DNA from: Betaproteobacteria bacterium
Lineage (GTDB): Bacteria; Pseudomonadota; Gammaproteobacteria; Burkholderiales; Thiobacteraceae
Direction: 5' to 3'
DNA length: 32,574 bases
Assembly: GCA_024641855.1 (NCBI GenBank)
Contig: JAHECG010000026.1
Location: forward strand, 1-32,574
In this document: positions 7,164 through 15,932 of the stretch, in pieces
How positions within the stretch are numbered: the stretch's first letter is position 1
Layout of the letters: the number at the start of each line of letters is the position of its first letter
The notes under the pieces: generated by a model
The model's database searches: none
Told to the model about the DNA's origin: nothing
The model's input: the letters and a program-made list of their open reading frames with translations, nothing else
Position numbers and translations under genes: made by a program

Positions 7164-8402
7164 ATGCAGATGATTAATGGAACGTTAGAGATTGAACAAG
7201 AGCAGAGTGGCTTTCTGAATACACCACTTGGTAGTTTGTGCCCTGCAAACAATCAAAATGATCCTGAAATGAATGCGCTTCCTCATATTTGCTTTGTTGC
7301 ACCGCATGCATGGCCGGTACTTTCCGGAAATCGTGATATAGCGTTTGTTGGTGGTGCAGAAGTGCAACAATGCTATCTTGCGCGCGGCTTGGCAGCGCGA
7401 GGGTATCGTGTCTCTATGCTCTGTCTGGACTATGGCCAGCCCGTACTGGCGGAGATCGATGGCATTCACGTACATCGTCTATTTAAACCCAATGATGGCA
7501 TACCGGTTGTTCGCTTTCTTTACCCACGACTAACATCCTTATGGCGCGGGATGCATAAAGCCGGCGCAGATATTTATTATCAGCGTGGTGCGGACATGCA
7601 CACCGGCGTAGTTGCTGCATATTGCCGAGCGCATGGCAAAAAATCGATTTTTGCCGGGGCTAACGACAATGATTTTTCTTGCGGGCAGCAATTGATACGC
7701 TACCGCCGCGACAAGTGGTTATTTGAGTATGGTCTTTCACGTGCCAGCGCCATCGTCGCGCAAAACCCCGTGCAAAAGCAACGGTGCTGGGAAAACTATG
7801 GTCGCGATGCGATGCATGTCCACAGTTGCTATCCAACACCCGCGGCACAAGCGGATTCAAATGGGTGCATCCTTTGGGTGGCCACCGTCCGAGAATTAAA
7901 AAGACCGGAACGCTTTCTCGCATTGGCGAAGGCGATGCCAGAATATCAATTCACCATGATTGGTGGCCCACGTGGTGAAGACGCCGAGAGCCAGCGGTAT
8001 TACGAATCAATCCGAAACCAAGCTGAAGGAATGCCGAATGTTCAATTTATAGGTTTCGTGCATCCCACAGACGTCGAACCATATTTCGATCGCGCCAAAA
8101 TATTTGTCAACACGTCAGATACCGAAGGATTTCCAAATACTTTTCTGCAAGCCTGGGCGCGTGGAATGCCTACCATCTCCCTGTTTGATCCTGGTTCCTT
8201 AGAGGATAACGAGCCGGTTTGTTCAGTCGCACGAGACATCAATCACATGATCGAAATAGTACGGCTATTTAATAAAGACGATAGCTTGTGGCGAGAAACA
8301 GGCGAACGTTGCCGTAGGCATTTTGCGCGCCACCATGCGCTGACTAGCGTGCTAAAAAGATATGAGGTATTGATTGGAAATTTACTGGATAACGAGTTAT
8401 GA
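7164..8402 (+). CDS. Glycosyltransferase family 4 protein
   Basis: GT4-type, GT-B-fold retaining glycosyltransferase of up to 412 residues; cytosolic, or loosely membrane-bound, adding one sugar to the lipid-linked unit. The N-terminal domain shows HICFVAPHAWP and VGGAEVQQCYLARGLAARGY, the Gly-rich acceptor loop. The C-terminal domain has ILWVATVRELKRPERFL and the donor-site motif TEGFPNTFLQAWARGMP, in which the second Glu of the usual E-x7-E is Gln, a variant I recall from related enzymes. The start is uncertain. ATG 7164 has a poor ribosome site and adds about 35 low-conservation residues, while ATG 7269 gives MNALPHICFVAPHAW, nearer the usual family N-terminus. Donor and acceptor are unknown. 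Its stop overlaps the next start (ATGA). Confidence 0.85.
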   Translation: MQMINGTLEIEQEQSGFLNTPLGSLCPANNQNDPEMNALPHICFVAPHAWPVLSGNRDIAFVGGAEVQQCYLARGLAARGYRVSMLCLDYGQPVLAEIDGIHVHRLFKPNDGIPVVRFLYPRLTSLWRGMHKAGADIYYQRGADMHTGVVAAYCRAHGKKSIFAGANDNDFSCGQQLIRYRRDKWLFEYGLSRASAIVAQNPVQKQRCWENYGRDAMHVHSCYPTPAAQADSNGCILWVATVRELKRPERFLALAKAMPEYQFTMIGGPRGEDAESQRYYESIRNQAEGMPNVQFIGFVHPTDVEPYFDRAKIFVNTSDTEGFPNTFLQAWARGMPTISLFDPGSLEDNEPVCSVARDINHMIEIVRLFNKDDSLWRETGERCRRHFARHHALTSVLKRYEVLIGNLLDNEL

Positions 8403-9850
8403 ACCGCGGCCTGCGACGAGCGGCCTTATCGTTGGGTGCTGCTAATGCGATCGACTATGCCCTACAGTTTCTGCAACCGGTCATTCTGGCGCGCTTGCTG
8501 GATACGACTGACTTTGGTGGCTATCGGTTGCTATGGCTGGTTACGACCACGGCATTGGCATTGACGACGCTTGGCGTCCCTCAAAGTCTGTATTATTTCC
8601 TGCCGCGCTCTGACGCGGCTGGCAAGCGTCTCTACATCTATCAGGCTTTGGTATTTCTAAGTATCGGTGGGTTACTGGCGGCGGCAGCGGTTTTGCCAGG
8701 CAGTCCTTTGCTGCCGGGAAGCGCCAACTTGCTGAGCCAATATGGTTTGCTACCATCCGCCTTCGTTTTTCTTTGGATATTTTGTAACCTCCTCGATTTC
8801 TTGCCTGCAGCAGATGGGCGATCAACATGGCAGGCCAAAACGATTGTGGGTCTATCCATACTACGAACCTTTTTGCTGGTGACGTCGGCAATATTGAGTG
8901 AAAGCCTTATGGGTGTATTCTGGGGCATGCTGCTATTCGTGGGCTTGAAGTCCAGTCTGCTGTTGATGTACACGATTTGGTACCACGGGGTGAAAGCTCC
9001 ATTGGTAAGGCAAACATCTTTCTGGGAGCAAACACGATATGCCGTTCCCTTCGGCGTCGCAGGGATGCTGTTCGGCTTGCGTTCCCAAGCAGAACAATGG
9101 GTCGTGGCGACTCTATTTAGCATCGGTCAATATGCAGCATTTTCGGTGGCCTCTGTTTTGCCGCCACTGGTCAGTCTTTTTCGCCAATCCATGAATCAGG
9201 CATTCCTGCCACGTATGAGCGAATTGCATGCCGCGGGAGATAACCCCGGCATGCTTGCCCTCAACAATCGTGCAAACGTGGCGCTGGCATTGCTGCTCTT
9301 TCCAGGATTGGCGTTTGCGTTTGTATTTGCGAATGACTTAATTACACTGATATACACAAAAACCTATGCACTAGGTTCAAATGTAATGCGCATTTATGTT
9401 GTGGGTATGGTGGCGTTTTGCGTTGAAGTCAACAATGTGATGCTCTTGCTCAAGGAGGGCGGCTTTGCTGCACGAACCAACTTCATGACTTTGTTGATCT
9501 GCATCGTAGTCAGTATTGTCTTTGCGAAAGAGTTTGGCTTGGCCGGTGCCGCCGCAGGTAGTGTCGTCGCGGTTTATATGGAGCGTGCGCTGACGCTACG
9601 CCGGATGGGCGCGCGCCTCTCTTTGTCGTTGGGGGCATTACAGAATTGGCGCGCATTGGGAAAGACCCTGTTGGCGGCAGCCGCTGCTGCGACCCTTGCA
9701 GGATGGGGCGTTACTATTCTGCCACATCCCGCACCCTTGGTAATACAGTTGGCATTGGGTGGCAGCATCTTGATGGCTGCATATATTCCAACCTTGTTCG
9801 CGCTGGGCATGGGCTCATTATTGCGCGGTTTAATCCGTCATCCTCGCTGA
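8399..9850 (+). CDS. Oligosaccharide flippase family protein (Wzx-like)
   Basis: Polytopic inner-membrane protein, 483 residues, of the polysaccharide-biosynthesis/MOP flippase type. It has about twelve to fourteen hydrophobic segments in two halves. The N-terminus, QFLQPVILARLLDTTDFGGY, matches the usual opening of Wzx proteins, where the first helix is followed by a short loop naming an R-x-L-x-x-x-D/E-F-G motif. The likely role is to flip the undecaprenyl-linked repeat unit to the periplasmic face for the Wzy-like polymerase. The start overlaps the preceding GT4 stop as ATGA, and the next gene begins one base after its own stop. Substrate specificity cannot be read from the sequence. Confidence 0.83.
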   Translation: MNRGLRRAALSLGAANAIDYALQFLQPVILARLLDTTDFGGYRLLWLVTTTALALTTLGVPQSLYYFLPRSDAAGKRLYIYQALVFLSIGGLLAAAAVLPGSPLLPGSANLLSQYGLLPSAFVFLWIFCNLLDFLPAADGRSTWQAKTIVGLSILRTFLLVTSAILSESLMGVFWGMLLFVGLKSSLLLMYTIWYHGVKAPLVRQTSFWEQTRYAVPFGVAGMLFGLRSQAEQWVVATLFSIGQYAAFSVASVLPPLVSLFRQSMNQAFLPRMSELHAAGDNPGMLALNNRANVALALLLFPGLAFAFVFANDLITLIYTKTYALGSNVMRIYVVGMVAFCVEVNNVMLLLKEGGFAARTNFMTLLICIVVSIVFAKEFGLAGAAAGSVVAVYMERALTLRRMGARLSLSLGALQNWRALGKTLLAAAAAATLAGWGVTILPHPAPLVIQLALGGSILMAAYIPTLFALGMGSLLRGLIRHPR

Positions 9851-9851
9851 T

Positions 9852-11459
9852 ATGGATGCATTACGCGATTCGTCATGTGAATTAGCGTTAAGCGCTGATG
9901 CGCCAAATCAGCTGCGTGTGGCAATATTGCTCGATACTTTGGTGCAGCCAGCATGGCTGCATGCCATGCTGGAAAAAATTAAAGGCTTAAGTTGTGTAGC
10001 GCTGTGTTTAATCATTAAGCAATCGCCAGTTACGCGGAAGGAAAACCGCTCGGCGTTATGGAAGTTGTATCACTATGCTGACGACCGACTTTTTGGACGC
10101 GTGGCCGATGCTCTGGCAGCGCAAAGTATCTTGGGACTGATAAGCGGCGTACCGCTCAGGGAAGTCGATTTTAAAACTGGCGCTGTCGTGGATTTTGCTG
10201 AACACAAGCTTGATGTCGTGCTGGATATTTGCGGCGGCATGGATGCCGCAAGTTTAGCTAGCACGGTGCGTTATGGCATTTGGCGCTATGAGTTTGATGG
10301 CCCGGCGGCGTTTGCTCCATCCGCAGTCGGGCGGCGCGAAGTCGTAGACGAATCACCACTCACCTTCAGTCGATTAGTCAGTCATTTGGCGGATGGCCAA
10401 ATCGTGTGCCTGTATCGTTCGCAATCGCGCACAGTCCCTTTTTCGCCACGCCGCAATCGCGATAACGTGTATTGGAAAAGCGCAGCTTTTGTGAGCCGCG
10501 CGCTCACAACACTGCATCAAACCCAATCTATGCCCAATGTTTCGGCCTCCCCATTGACTAGTGATGTCCCCAAGCGAGCGAATTTTAGTACGGTGACAAC
10601 ACTGGCGCGCGCCGGCGCTAACCTGCTGGGACGCGGATTACAGAAGTTTAAAACAGTGGATCAATGGTTTGTCGCTTTCAAATTCGAAGTTGAGACATCG
10701 CTGCCACATGGCTTGTCCGGCTTCCAGCCGATGATGCCGCCGAAGGATCGATTCTGGGCTGATCCTTTTCCTATCGAACGTGATGGACGTTACTTCGTTT
10801 TTATCGAAGAGTTGCCATTTGCCACCAGCAAAGGCCATATCTCAGTCATGGAAGTACGACCGGATGGTCGTTGGACAAAGCCAGTGAAGGTGCTGGAACG
10901 CGATTATCATCTATCTTATCCATTCTTGTTCGAGTGGCAAGGCGATCTGTTTATGTTGCCCGAAACCGGACAGAACCGCACCGTTGAGGTTTACCGTTGC
11001 CATCATTTTCCGGATGACTGGCGATTGGAGTCCGTGCTGCTGGAAAATGCCCGTACCGCCGATGCGACGCTGGCTAGTATTGGCGACCGTTGGTGGATGT
11101 TTGTGAACATCGGCGAGGAGGGTACGGAATTGTACGACGAGCTGCACCTCTATTACGCCGACCTGCCTTTTGGGAAATGGCAACCACACCGCAATAACCC
11201 AGTGAAATCCGATGCGCTCTCGGCGCGCCCTGCCGGAAATTTAATTCGTTGGCAGGGCGGACTTTATCGTCCCGCACAGGTCTGCGCCCCACTATATGGG
11301 ACGGCGATATCGATCAACAAAATCGAGCGGCTTGATCCTGAAAATTTCATCGAGCGTGAAGTATCAAAACTGGATTCTGTTGATCTGTTAGGGTGCCATA
11401 CCTACAATCGGGCTGGGAATCTGACCGTCATTGATGCCTTTCAACGAACACCGCGCTAG
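9852..11459 (+). CDS. Formyltransferase-like / GINT1-like fusion protein
   Basis: Predicted cytosolic protein of 535 residues with two parts. Residues 20-225 resemble the formyltransferase-like N-terminal module seen in bacterial relatives: LRVAILLDTLVQPAWL, DVVLDICGGM, YGIWRYEFDG and RNRDNVYWKS align with its usual landmarks. Residues 270-530 look like the five-bladed propeller domain of glucosamine inositolphosphorylceramide transferase (GINT1-like), with FWADPF (301-306), VFIEELP (316-322), SYPFLFEWQGDLFMLPETG and YRPAQ. The formyltransferase signature HHG/SLLP region is not obvious, so formylation is doubtful. In this context a sugar-transfer or sugar-modification role on the EPS unit is the best guess. 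It starts one base after the flippase stop. The family resemblance is moderate to good; the reaction is unknown. Confidence 0.65.
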   Translation: MDALRDSSCELALSADAPNQLRVAILLDTLVQPAWLHAMLEKIKGLSCVALCLIIKQSPVTRKENRSALWKLYHYADDRLFGRVADALAAQSILGLISGVPLREVDFKTGAVVDFAEHKLDVVLDICGGMDAASLASTVRYGIWRYEFDGPAAFAPSAVGRREVVDESPLTFSRLVSHLADGQIVCLYRSQSRTVPFSPRRNRDNVYWKSAAFVSRALTTLHQTQSMPNVSASPLTSDVPKRANFSTVTTLARAGANLLGRGLQKFKTVDQWFVAFKFEVETSLPHGLSGFQPMMPPKDRFWADPFPIERDGRYFVFIEELPFATSKGHISVMEVRPDGRWTKPVKVLERDYHLSYPFLFEWQGDLFMLPETGQNRTVEVYRCHHFPDDWRLESVLLENARTADATLASIGDRWWMFVNIGEEGTELYDELHLYYADLPFGKWQPHRNNPVKSDALSARPAGNLIRWQGGLYRPAQVCAPLYGTAISINKIERLDPENFIEREVSKLDSVDLLGCHTYNRAGNLTVIDAFQRTPR

Positions 11460-11544
11460 CGGCCATATCTAGATTTAACAAGATTGAAACCTGGAGCGGT
11501 GACAATCCAAAATTCGACCATTTCCCAGTTGCCATTCACGACCT

Positions 11545-12765
11545 ATGCAAATGATTACCAATGAGCTCGTTGAATTGCGCGATACCCATTTGGCTGCCAG
11601 CCCCGCACATCGCATAAAAGTGGCTGTGGTGACATCGTTCCCGCGCGACCCTGGCTGTCCGGTGGGCGGTGTTGAGGCGGTCAGCGTTAACCTAGTGCGG
11701 GCATTGTGCGACATTCCTGAATTGGATGTGCATGTGGTGACGACTGATCACGCCGGTTTAAAGACGGAAGAGAGCACTTGGCTGGGCGTGACTGTGCACC
11801 GATTGCCGCATTCCGGCAAACCGGTGCTGCTGGATGCTATCGGCGCGGGACGTCGCACGATTCAGGATTTTCTCCAGCAGCTTGCGCCGAATGTAATTCA
11901 CGCGCATGACGTCTATGGCCTCATGGTACGCGATTTGAAAATCCCGCGCGTTTTCACTATTCATGGTTTCATCCATGCGGACACACGCTTGGCCGGCCAA
12001 CGCATGGCGTTGTTGCGCAGCTGGCTATGGCGGCTGGTGGAAACGTCTGGCTGGGCCGAGCAGCCGCACATTATTTCTATTAGTCCCTATGTGCGCGAGC
12101 AGCTCGCAGGAATTGCGCGCGGCGTGATTCACGATATCGATAACCCTATTGCGCCAGAGTGCTTTCAAGTCGAGCGTCGCGAAGTGCCGGGAACGATTTT
12201 CAGCGCAGCCGTATTGACCCAACGTAAGAATCCATTGGCACTCGTCGAAGCCTTGGCTCAGGTACGTCGTACAGGTGTTGATGCAAAGCTACGATTAGCC
12301 GGACGGCCCGTGGAAGCGCAGTACGTTGCAAACTTACATCGACGCATCAAACAACTCGGATTAACAGCGCATGTCACATTCTTGGGTTCCATTAGTAGTG
12401 ATGTGGTCAGAGAGGAACTAGCTGCTGCGAGTGTGTTTGCGCTCGTATCATTCGAAGAGGGTTCGCCGATGGGTATCGAAGAAGCCATGGCTGTTGGTGT
12501 GCCGGTGGTTACGTCGAATCGTTGCGGGATGCCTTATATGGTACGCAATGGAGAATCAGGGTATCTCGTCAATCCTAATGATGCGGATGACATTGCTGAT
12601 AAGCTGAGTGCTTTGCTTGCGGATCCTACGCTACGATCCACGATGGGAGAAAAATCGCGCAGCATTGCACAAGATCGATTTCATCCGTCGATCGTGGCAC
12701 AGCGTACGCTTGATGTTTACCGACAGGCCATGCCACGATCCGTTGCAACAGGAAGTGTACGATGA
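11545..12765 (+). CDS. Glycosyltransferase family 4 protein
   Basis: GT4 enzyme of 406 residues. The N-terminal acceptor domain has VAVVTSFPRDPGCPVGGVEA and the loop HAHDVYGLM; the C-terminal donor domain has FSAAVLTQRKNPLALVEALA and the complete E-x7-E motif in FEEGSPMGIEEAMAVGVP. It should add a sugar to the growing repeat unit from a nucleotide donor; the sugar is unknown. It follows an 85-base gap after the previous gene and overlaps the methyltransferase start as ATGA. No good ribosome site precedes ATG 11545, and two in-frame ATG codons (ATGCAAATG) open the gene, as also at 7164. The first residues are not conserved family sequence, so the true start may differ. Confidence 0.86.
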   Translation: MQMITNELVELRDTHLAASPAHRIKVAVVTSFPRDPGCPVGGVEAVSVNLVRALCDIPELDVHVVTTDHAGLKTEESTWLGVTVHRLPHSGKPVLLDAIGAGRRTIQDFLQQLAPNVIHAHDVYGLMVRDLKIPRVFTIHGFIHADTRLAGQRMALLRSWLWRLVETSGWAEQPHIISISPYVREQLAGIARGVIHDIDNPIAPECFQVERREVPGTIFSAAVLTQRKNPLALVEALAQVRRTGVDAKLRLAGRPVEAQYVANLHRRIKQLGLTAHVTFLGSISSDVVREELAAASVFALVSFEEGSPMGIEEAMAVGVPVVTSNRCGMPYMVRNGESGYLVNPNDADDIADKLSALLADPTLRSTMGEKSRSIAQDRFHPSIVAQRTLDVYRQAMPRSVATGSVR

Positions 12766-13613
12766 GTTGTCGACGTTTAAAAGGCGATGAGCGGCCAGAA
12801 CATGAGATTCGAGAACACTATGCGGTCGAAGTGTTGCTTGCAGACCAATTACGAGCATCCAGCAAAGAAGCGCGAGTGTCAGGAAATCTGTATTCAATTC
12901 TTTACGAAGAGTTGTACCGCAAGGTGCCGCATCATCAACAACTGACACGCAAGGCGTCGGCCGAGGGCACGGCAAAGTCTCTTGAATGGCAGTACCGTAT
13001 GGTCGGTCGCTTCCTGCGCCCGCAGACTCGATTTCTGGAGGTCGGGCCAGGTGACTGTGCGTTGTCGATCAAAGTCGCAGCAATGGTGGAACAGGTTTAT
13101 GCCGTCGATATCTCTGCCACCATCACCAGTCATGCTTCAGTGCCGAGTAATTTCAAACTTGTTCTCAGCGATGGATGTGATGTTCCACTACCCGAAAAAT
13201 GCATCGATATCGCCTATAGCAATCAATTGATGGAACACCTGCATCCCGATGATGCGCGCGAACAACTGCAGAATATTTACAAAACGCTGAAGCCGGAAGG
13301 TCGGTATATCTGCATAACGCCAAACAAAGTGAATGGTCCTTGGGATGTTTCCTATTGCTGTGACCAGGAGGCGCGTGGTTTCCATTTGAAGGAGTATTCA
13401 ATTCGTGAATTGGTGCAGCTATTCCGTGAAGTCGGTTTTAGACAGTTATCCGCCTATGCTGGTGCACGTGGATACTATGTGCGTTTCCCAATATTTTTGA
13501 TCATTGCGTTGGAAGACTTGCTTTCTTTATTGCCGTTTCGAATTCGTTCCGGTATTGGCCGCTGTTTACTGTTTCGGGCAATGATGGGAATCCGTATGGT
13601 TGGCATGAAGTGA
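12762..13613 (+). CDS. SAM-dependent methyltransferase, class I
   Basis: Class I methyltransferase of 283 residues. Motif I is FLEVGPGDCALS (91-102), the acidic residue that contacts the ribose of S-adenosylmethionine is in YAVDIS (113-118), and the post-motif region has IAYSNQLMEHLHPDD (about 150-164). About 75 residues precede the fold, and a hydrophobic segment near the end (IFLIIALEDLLSLLPF) may touch the membrane. In an EPS operon it most likely methylates a sugar or a lipid-linked intermediate, but the acceptor is not visible from sequence. The start is coupled to the preceding GT4 by an ATGA overlap. Confidence 0.8.
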   Translation: MSCRRLKGDERPEHEIREHYAVEVLLADQLRASSKEARVSGNLYSILYEELYRKVPHHQQLTRKASAEGTAKSLEWQYRMVGRFLRPQTRFLEVGPGDCALSIKVAAMVEQVYAVDISATITSHASVPSNFKLVLSDGCDVPLPEKCIDIAYSNQLMEHLHPDDAREQLQNIYKTLKPEGRYICITPNKVNGPWDVSYCCDQEARGFHLKEYSIRELVQLFREVGFRQLSAYAGARGYYVRFPIFLIIALEDLLSLLPFRIRSGIGRCLLFRAMMGIRMVGMK

Positions 13614-13620
13614 GGTTCGT

Positions 13621-14214
13621 TTGAATTCCAGAACAAACCTATCATTGTGCTGCTTAATTCGCGCTGACCTGTATCGCGAAAGTGGTGATTGCAGTTTAGG
13701 AACATTCCTGCGCAAATTTATGTTTAGCCCAGGTTTTAATTATTGTGTGTGGATGCGAGTCTGCGGTTATTTCTATGCGTACCGGTTCACGCGTTACACC
13801 GTGTTTTTGCCCTCCTTGCTAGCCCTCAAAAGACGGTCCATCAAATACGGTATCGATATTCCTTATCGCACTTGTATCGGTAAAGGATTTTACATTGGCC
13901 ACTTTGGTGGCATCGTGATCAATCCAAATGCTGTCATTGGAAAAAATTGCAATATCTCCCAAGGCGTCACTATTGGTCAAACGAATCGCGGTGAGCGAGC
14001 CGGTACCCCCGTAATTGGAGATAATGTTTTTATTGGGCCAGGTGCCATGATTATTGGCAACATAAAGATTGGAAACAACGTCGCGATTGGTGCTAATGCC
14101 GTTGTTACAAAAAGTGTACCGGATAATGCGGTGGTAGCAGGTGTGCCGGCGCGTATTCTCTCGATGCAAGGTTCGATTGGCTACATTGACTACACCGATT
14201 ACATGGCTGATTAA
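13621..14214 (+). CDS. Serine acetyltransferase-like hexapeptide acyltransferase
   Basis: Left-handed beta-helix acyltransferase of 197 residues, related to CysE-type serine O-acetyltransferases. The N-terminal LIRADLYRESGD is characteristic of these proteins. Hexapeptide repeats run from about residue 85 to 180, with the catalytic-type His in IGHFGGIVINPNAVIG and a loop GQTNRGERAGTPVIGD. In this setting it probably O-acetylates an EPS sugar from acetyl-CoA rather than making O-acetylserine. I accept the TTG start at 13621 because GAGG lies five bases upstream, within the tail of the methyltransferase region, and because starting at the later ATG would delete the conserved N-terminal motif. 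It is the last gene of the first plus-strand block. Confidence 0.82.
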   Translation: MNSRTNLSLCCLIRADLYRESGDCSLGTFLRKFMFSPGFNYCVWMRVCGYFYAYRFTRYTVFLPSLLALKRRSIKYGIDIPYRTCIGKGFYIGHFGGIVINPNAVIGKNCNISQGVTIGQTNRGERAGTPVIGDNVFIGPGAMIIGNIKIGNNVAIGANAVVTKSVPDNAVVAGVPARILSMQGSIGYIDYTDYMAD

Positions 14215-14271
14215 CTACATTTTGTTGAAACTTCCTTTACGCGTGAGGTGATGGGTTAAGCGCCAGCAATG

Positions 14272-14290
14272 ATTTTGCAATCTGCAAAAT
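14272..14290. terminator. Candidate bidirectional terminator hairpin
   Basis: A perfect 8-bp stem ATTTTGCA / TGCAAAAT with a three-base loop lies between the convergent acyltransferase and GT-C genes, 58 bases after one stop and 38 before the other. The stem is AT-rich and no long T run follows, so it would be a weak intrinsic terminator. Confidence 0.4.
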
Positions 14291-14327
14291 AGTCTTCTGC
14301 TTTCCTCATGCCAAAGTTATGGCGAGA

Positions 14328-15701
14328 TCAGCGCCATGTGGATAGTAAGGTGTGCACATGTTTGCGGTTTTCTACCAATGTGCCTATCGCGGAACCTAAA
14401 ATCAGCGGGAGCAGAGGAATTTTGTAGCGCGAGCCTTCGGCAGCAATGGTGATGCTGCTGGCGGCACATACCAGTAATATGATGCCTGCAAACAACAACC
14501 GCTCCTTAGTGGGTGTTCTCACCCAGTATCTCGGGCGTATCAAATCGATAATGAAGACCAAGGCGAAAAGCGCATAACCCAGGTAGGAAACGATTCTGTA
14601 GACTGGACCGATGAAATAACGGAACGCAGCCGTTGCCTCAATCTTTTCATCGACAAGGGGAAGCGATGGGGTCCAGAAATAAATAGCTTCATGAAATACA
14701 CTTTTCGCGTATTCGCCAGGGTGATCTCTAAAAATTCGAAATGATAGTTTCTCCAATTGTTTGCTGGCATCAATAAAGGAGAGATGCTGCGACTCCATTA
14801 TCTCCGGATAGGCATACCATATGCCCCATCCGGTTTTCTGGACATAGCGATCAAGAATAGCAGCGGCATTGGACATTTCTCCGTACCGTTCTGGGTGACC
14901 TGCGATGATCGGGCCAGAGTGTGATGTCAGAATGTACCCCTGGGTAGTCATCATGGTGAAATATCCGAAGCGCGTATAGTTAAAATAGTTCCAACCTAAG
15001 ATTGGTCCCATTGAACCCACCAACAACAACGCGATGGTGGCTACTGCCCTTGCATTCCGCAATTGCTGATACATGCGTACAACGATATACGTCAGGTACA
15101 TGGGGGGGAGAAACTGAAAGGCTGGCCGTGTCAGTGCGAGCCAACCCAGAGATATGCCGCAGAGCAGTGCTAACATCGGGTGCCATTTCCCATCCTTGAC
15201 GCTTGCTAACAGCAGCGCCAAAGACAAAATAAGCAGAAAAATGGTGAGTGTTTCTGACAACATCAAGCTGTCGCTTAAGACAACCGCAGGGTCAAGAACG
15301 GTCACACACACGGCCGCAAGTGCAGCACCAGGGCCCTTGAAAATCTGAGACCATAAGTAATAGGAGGCGGCAAACAACAAGACGCCCAAAACGGCCTGGA
15401 TGACCCATAATGCATGGTAATTATCCACACCAAATAACCAGAATACAGCGGCCATCAGTGCCGGGTAACCTGGGGAGCGAGTACCCAAGTCATGCGACAA
15501 ATCACCCTGCACGAACGCCATCGCTAATTCATGATAACTAAGCGGGATGTAGCTAGGCACACCTAATCCACTTGTATCGCTGGAAATGACGGGATGATAG
15601 ACAAACAACAAAAGCACTCTGACGCTGATTGCAACGATAAGCCAAATGAATACGGGGCGTGATAACCAGGTCTTCAGAAAAGCCTGAATTTGAGCAAGCA
15701 T
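14328..15701 (-). CDS. GT-C membrane glycosyltransferase (family 39/83-like)
   Basis: Integral membrane protein of 457 residues with about ten to twelve hydrophobic segments, resembling ArnT/PMT-type GT-C glycosyltransferases that use polyprenyl-phosphate sugars on the periplasmic face. TM1 is about 18-36. It is followed by the first external loop with Asp42 (SSDTSGLG) and the motif GTRSPGYPALMAAVFWLFG, typical of these enzymes. It is the only minus-strand gene of the window. It shares a 231-base divergent upstream region with the adenylate-forming enzyme and faces the acyltransferase gene at its 3' end. The likely role is adding a pentose or hexose to lipid-linked or polymerised glycan; donor and acceptor are unknown. 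Confidence 0.72.
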   Translation of the reverse strand: MLAQIQAFLKTWLSRPVFIWLIVAISVRVLLLFVYHPVISSDTSGLGVPSYIPLSYHELAMAFVQGDLSHDLGTRSPGYPALMAAVFWLFGVDNYHALWVIQAVLGVLLFAASYYLWSQIFKGPGAALAAVCVTVLDPAVVLSDSLMLSETLTIFLLILSLALLLASVKDGKWHPMLALLCGISLGWLALTRPAFQFLPPMYLTYIVVRMYQQLRNARAVATIALLLVGSMGPILGWNYFNYTRFGYFTMMTTQGYILTSHSGPIIAGHPERYGEMSNAAAILDRYVQKTGWGIWYAYPEIMESQHLSFIDASKQLEKLSFRIFRDHPGEYAKSVFHEAIYFWTPSLPLVDEKIEATAAFRYFIGPVYRIVSYLGYALFALVFIIDLIRPRYWVRTPTKERLLFAGIILLVCAASSITIAAEGSRYKIPLLPLILGSAIGTLVENRKHVHTLLSTWR

Positions 15702-15932
15702 GGAGCCATCCCTATTTTACTTTTGTTGAATATTTGTTCGCATGAGCGGGGTCGAATTTAGTCGGTTTGCATGTCATCTTGATTACGCTACGCCTTTATT
15801 GGCAGCGATATGTGTATTCTCCAATAAACTTTAATTACGCACAGTGGTAACAAGCTTGTAATCTGACACGCGCAAAGTTCAGTCCTATTTCAACTGCTTA
15901 TCTTCTGGTTTTGCTAGGACTTTTACACCCCC
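15702..15932. promoter_or_regulatory. Divergent intergenic region, probable promoters
   Basis: These 231 bases separate divergently transcribed genes and must hold at least one promoter in each direction, or the single start for the 15933-23793 operon. The stretch is AT-rich around 15805-15860. I could not fix -35/-10 boxes or an operator with confidence. Confidence 0.45.

Noticed and set aside
8641-9123. 160-codon minus-strand reading frame in the flippase gene
   Set aside because: Antisense to a clear membrane protein; composition and sequence do not resemble a real protein.
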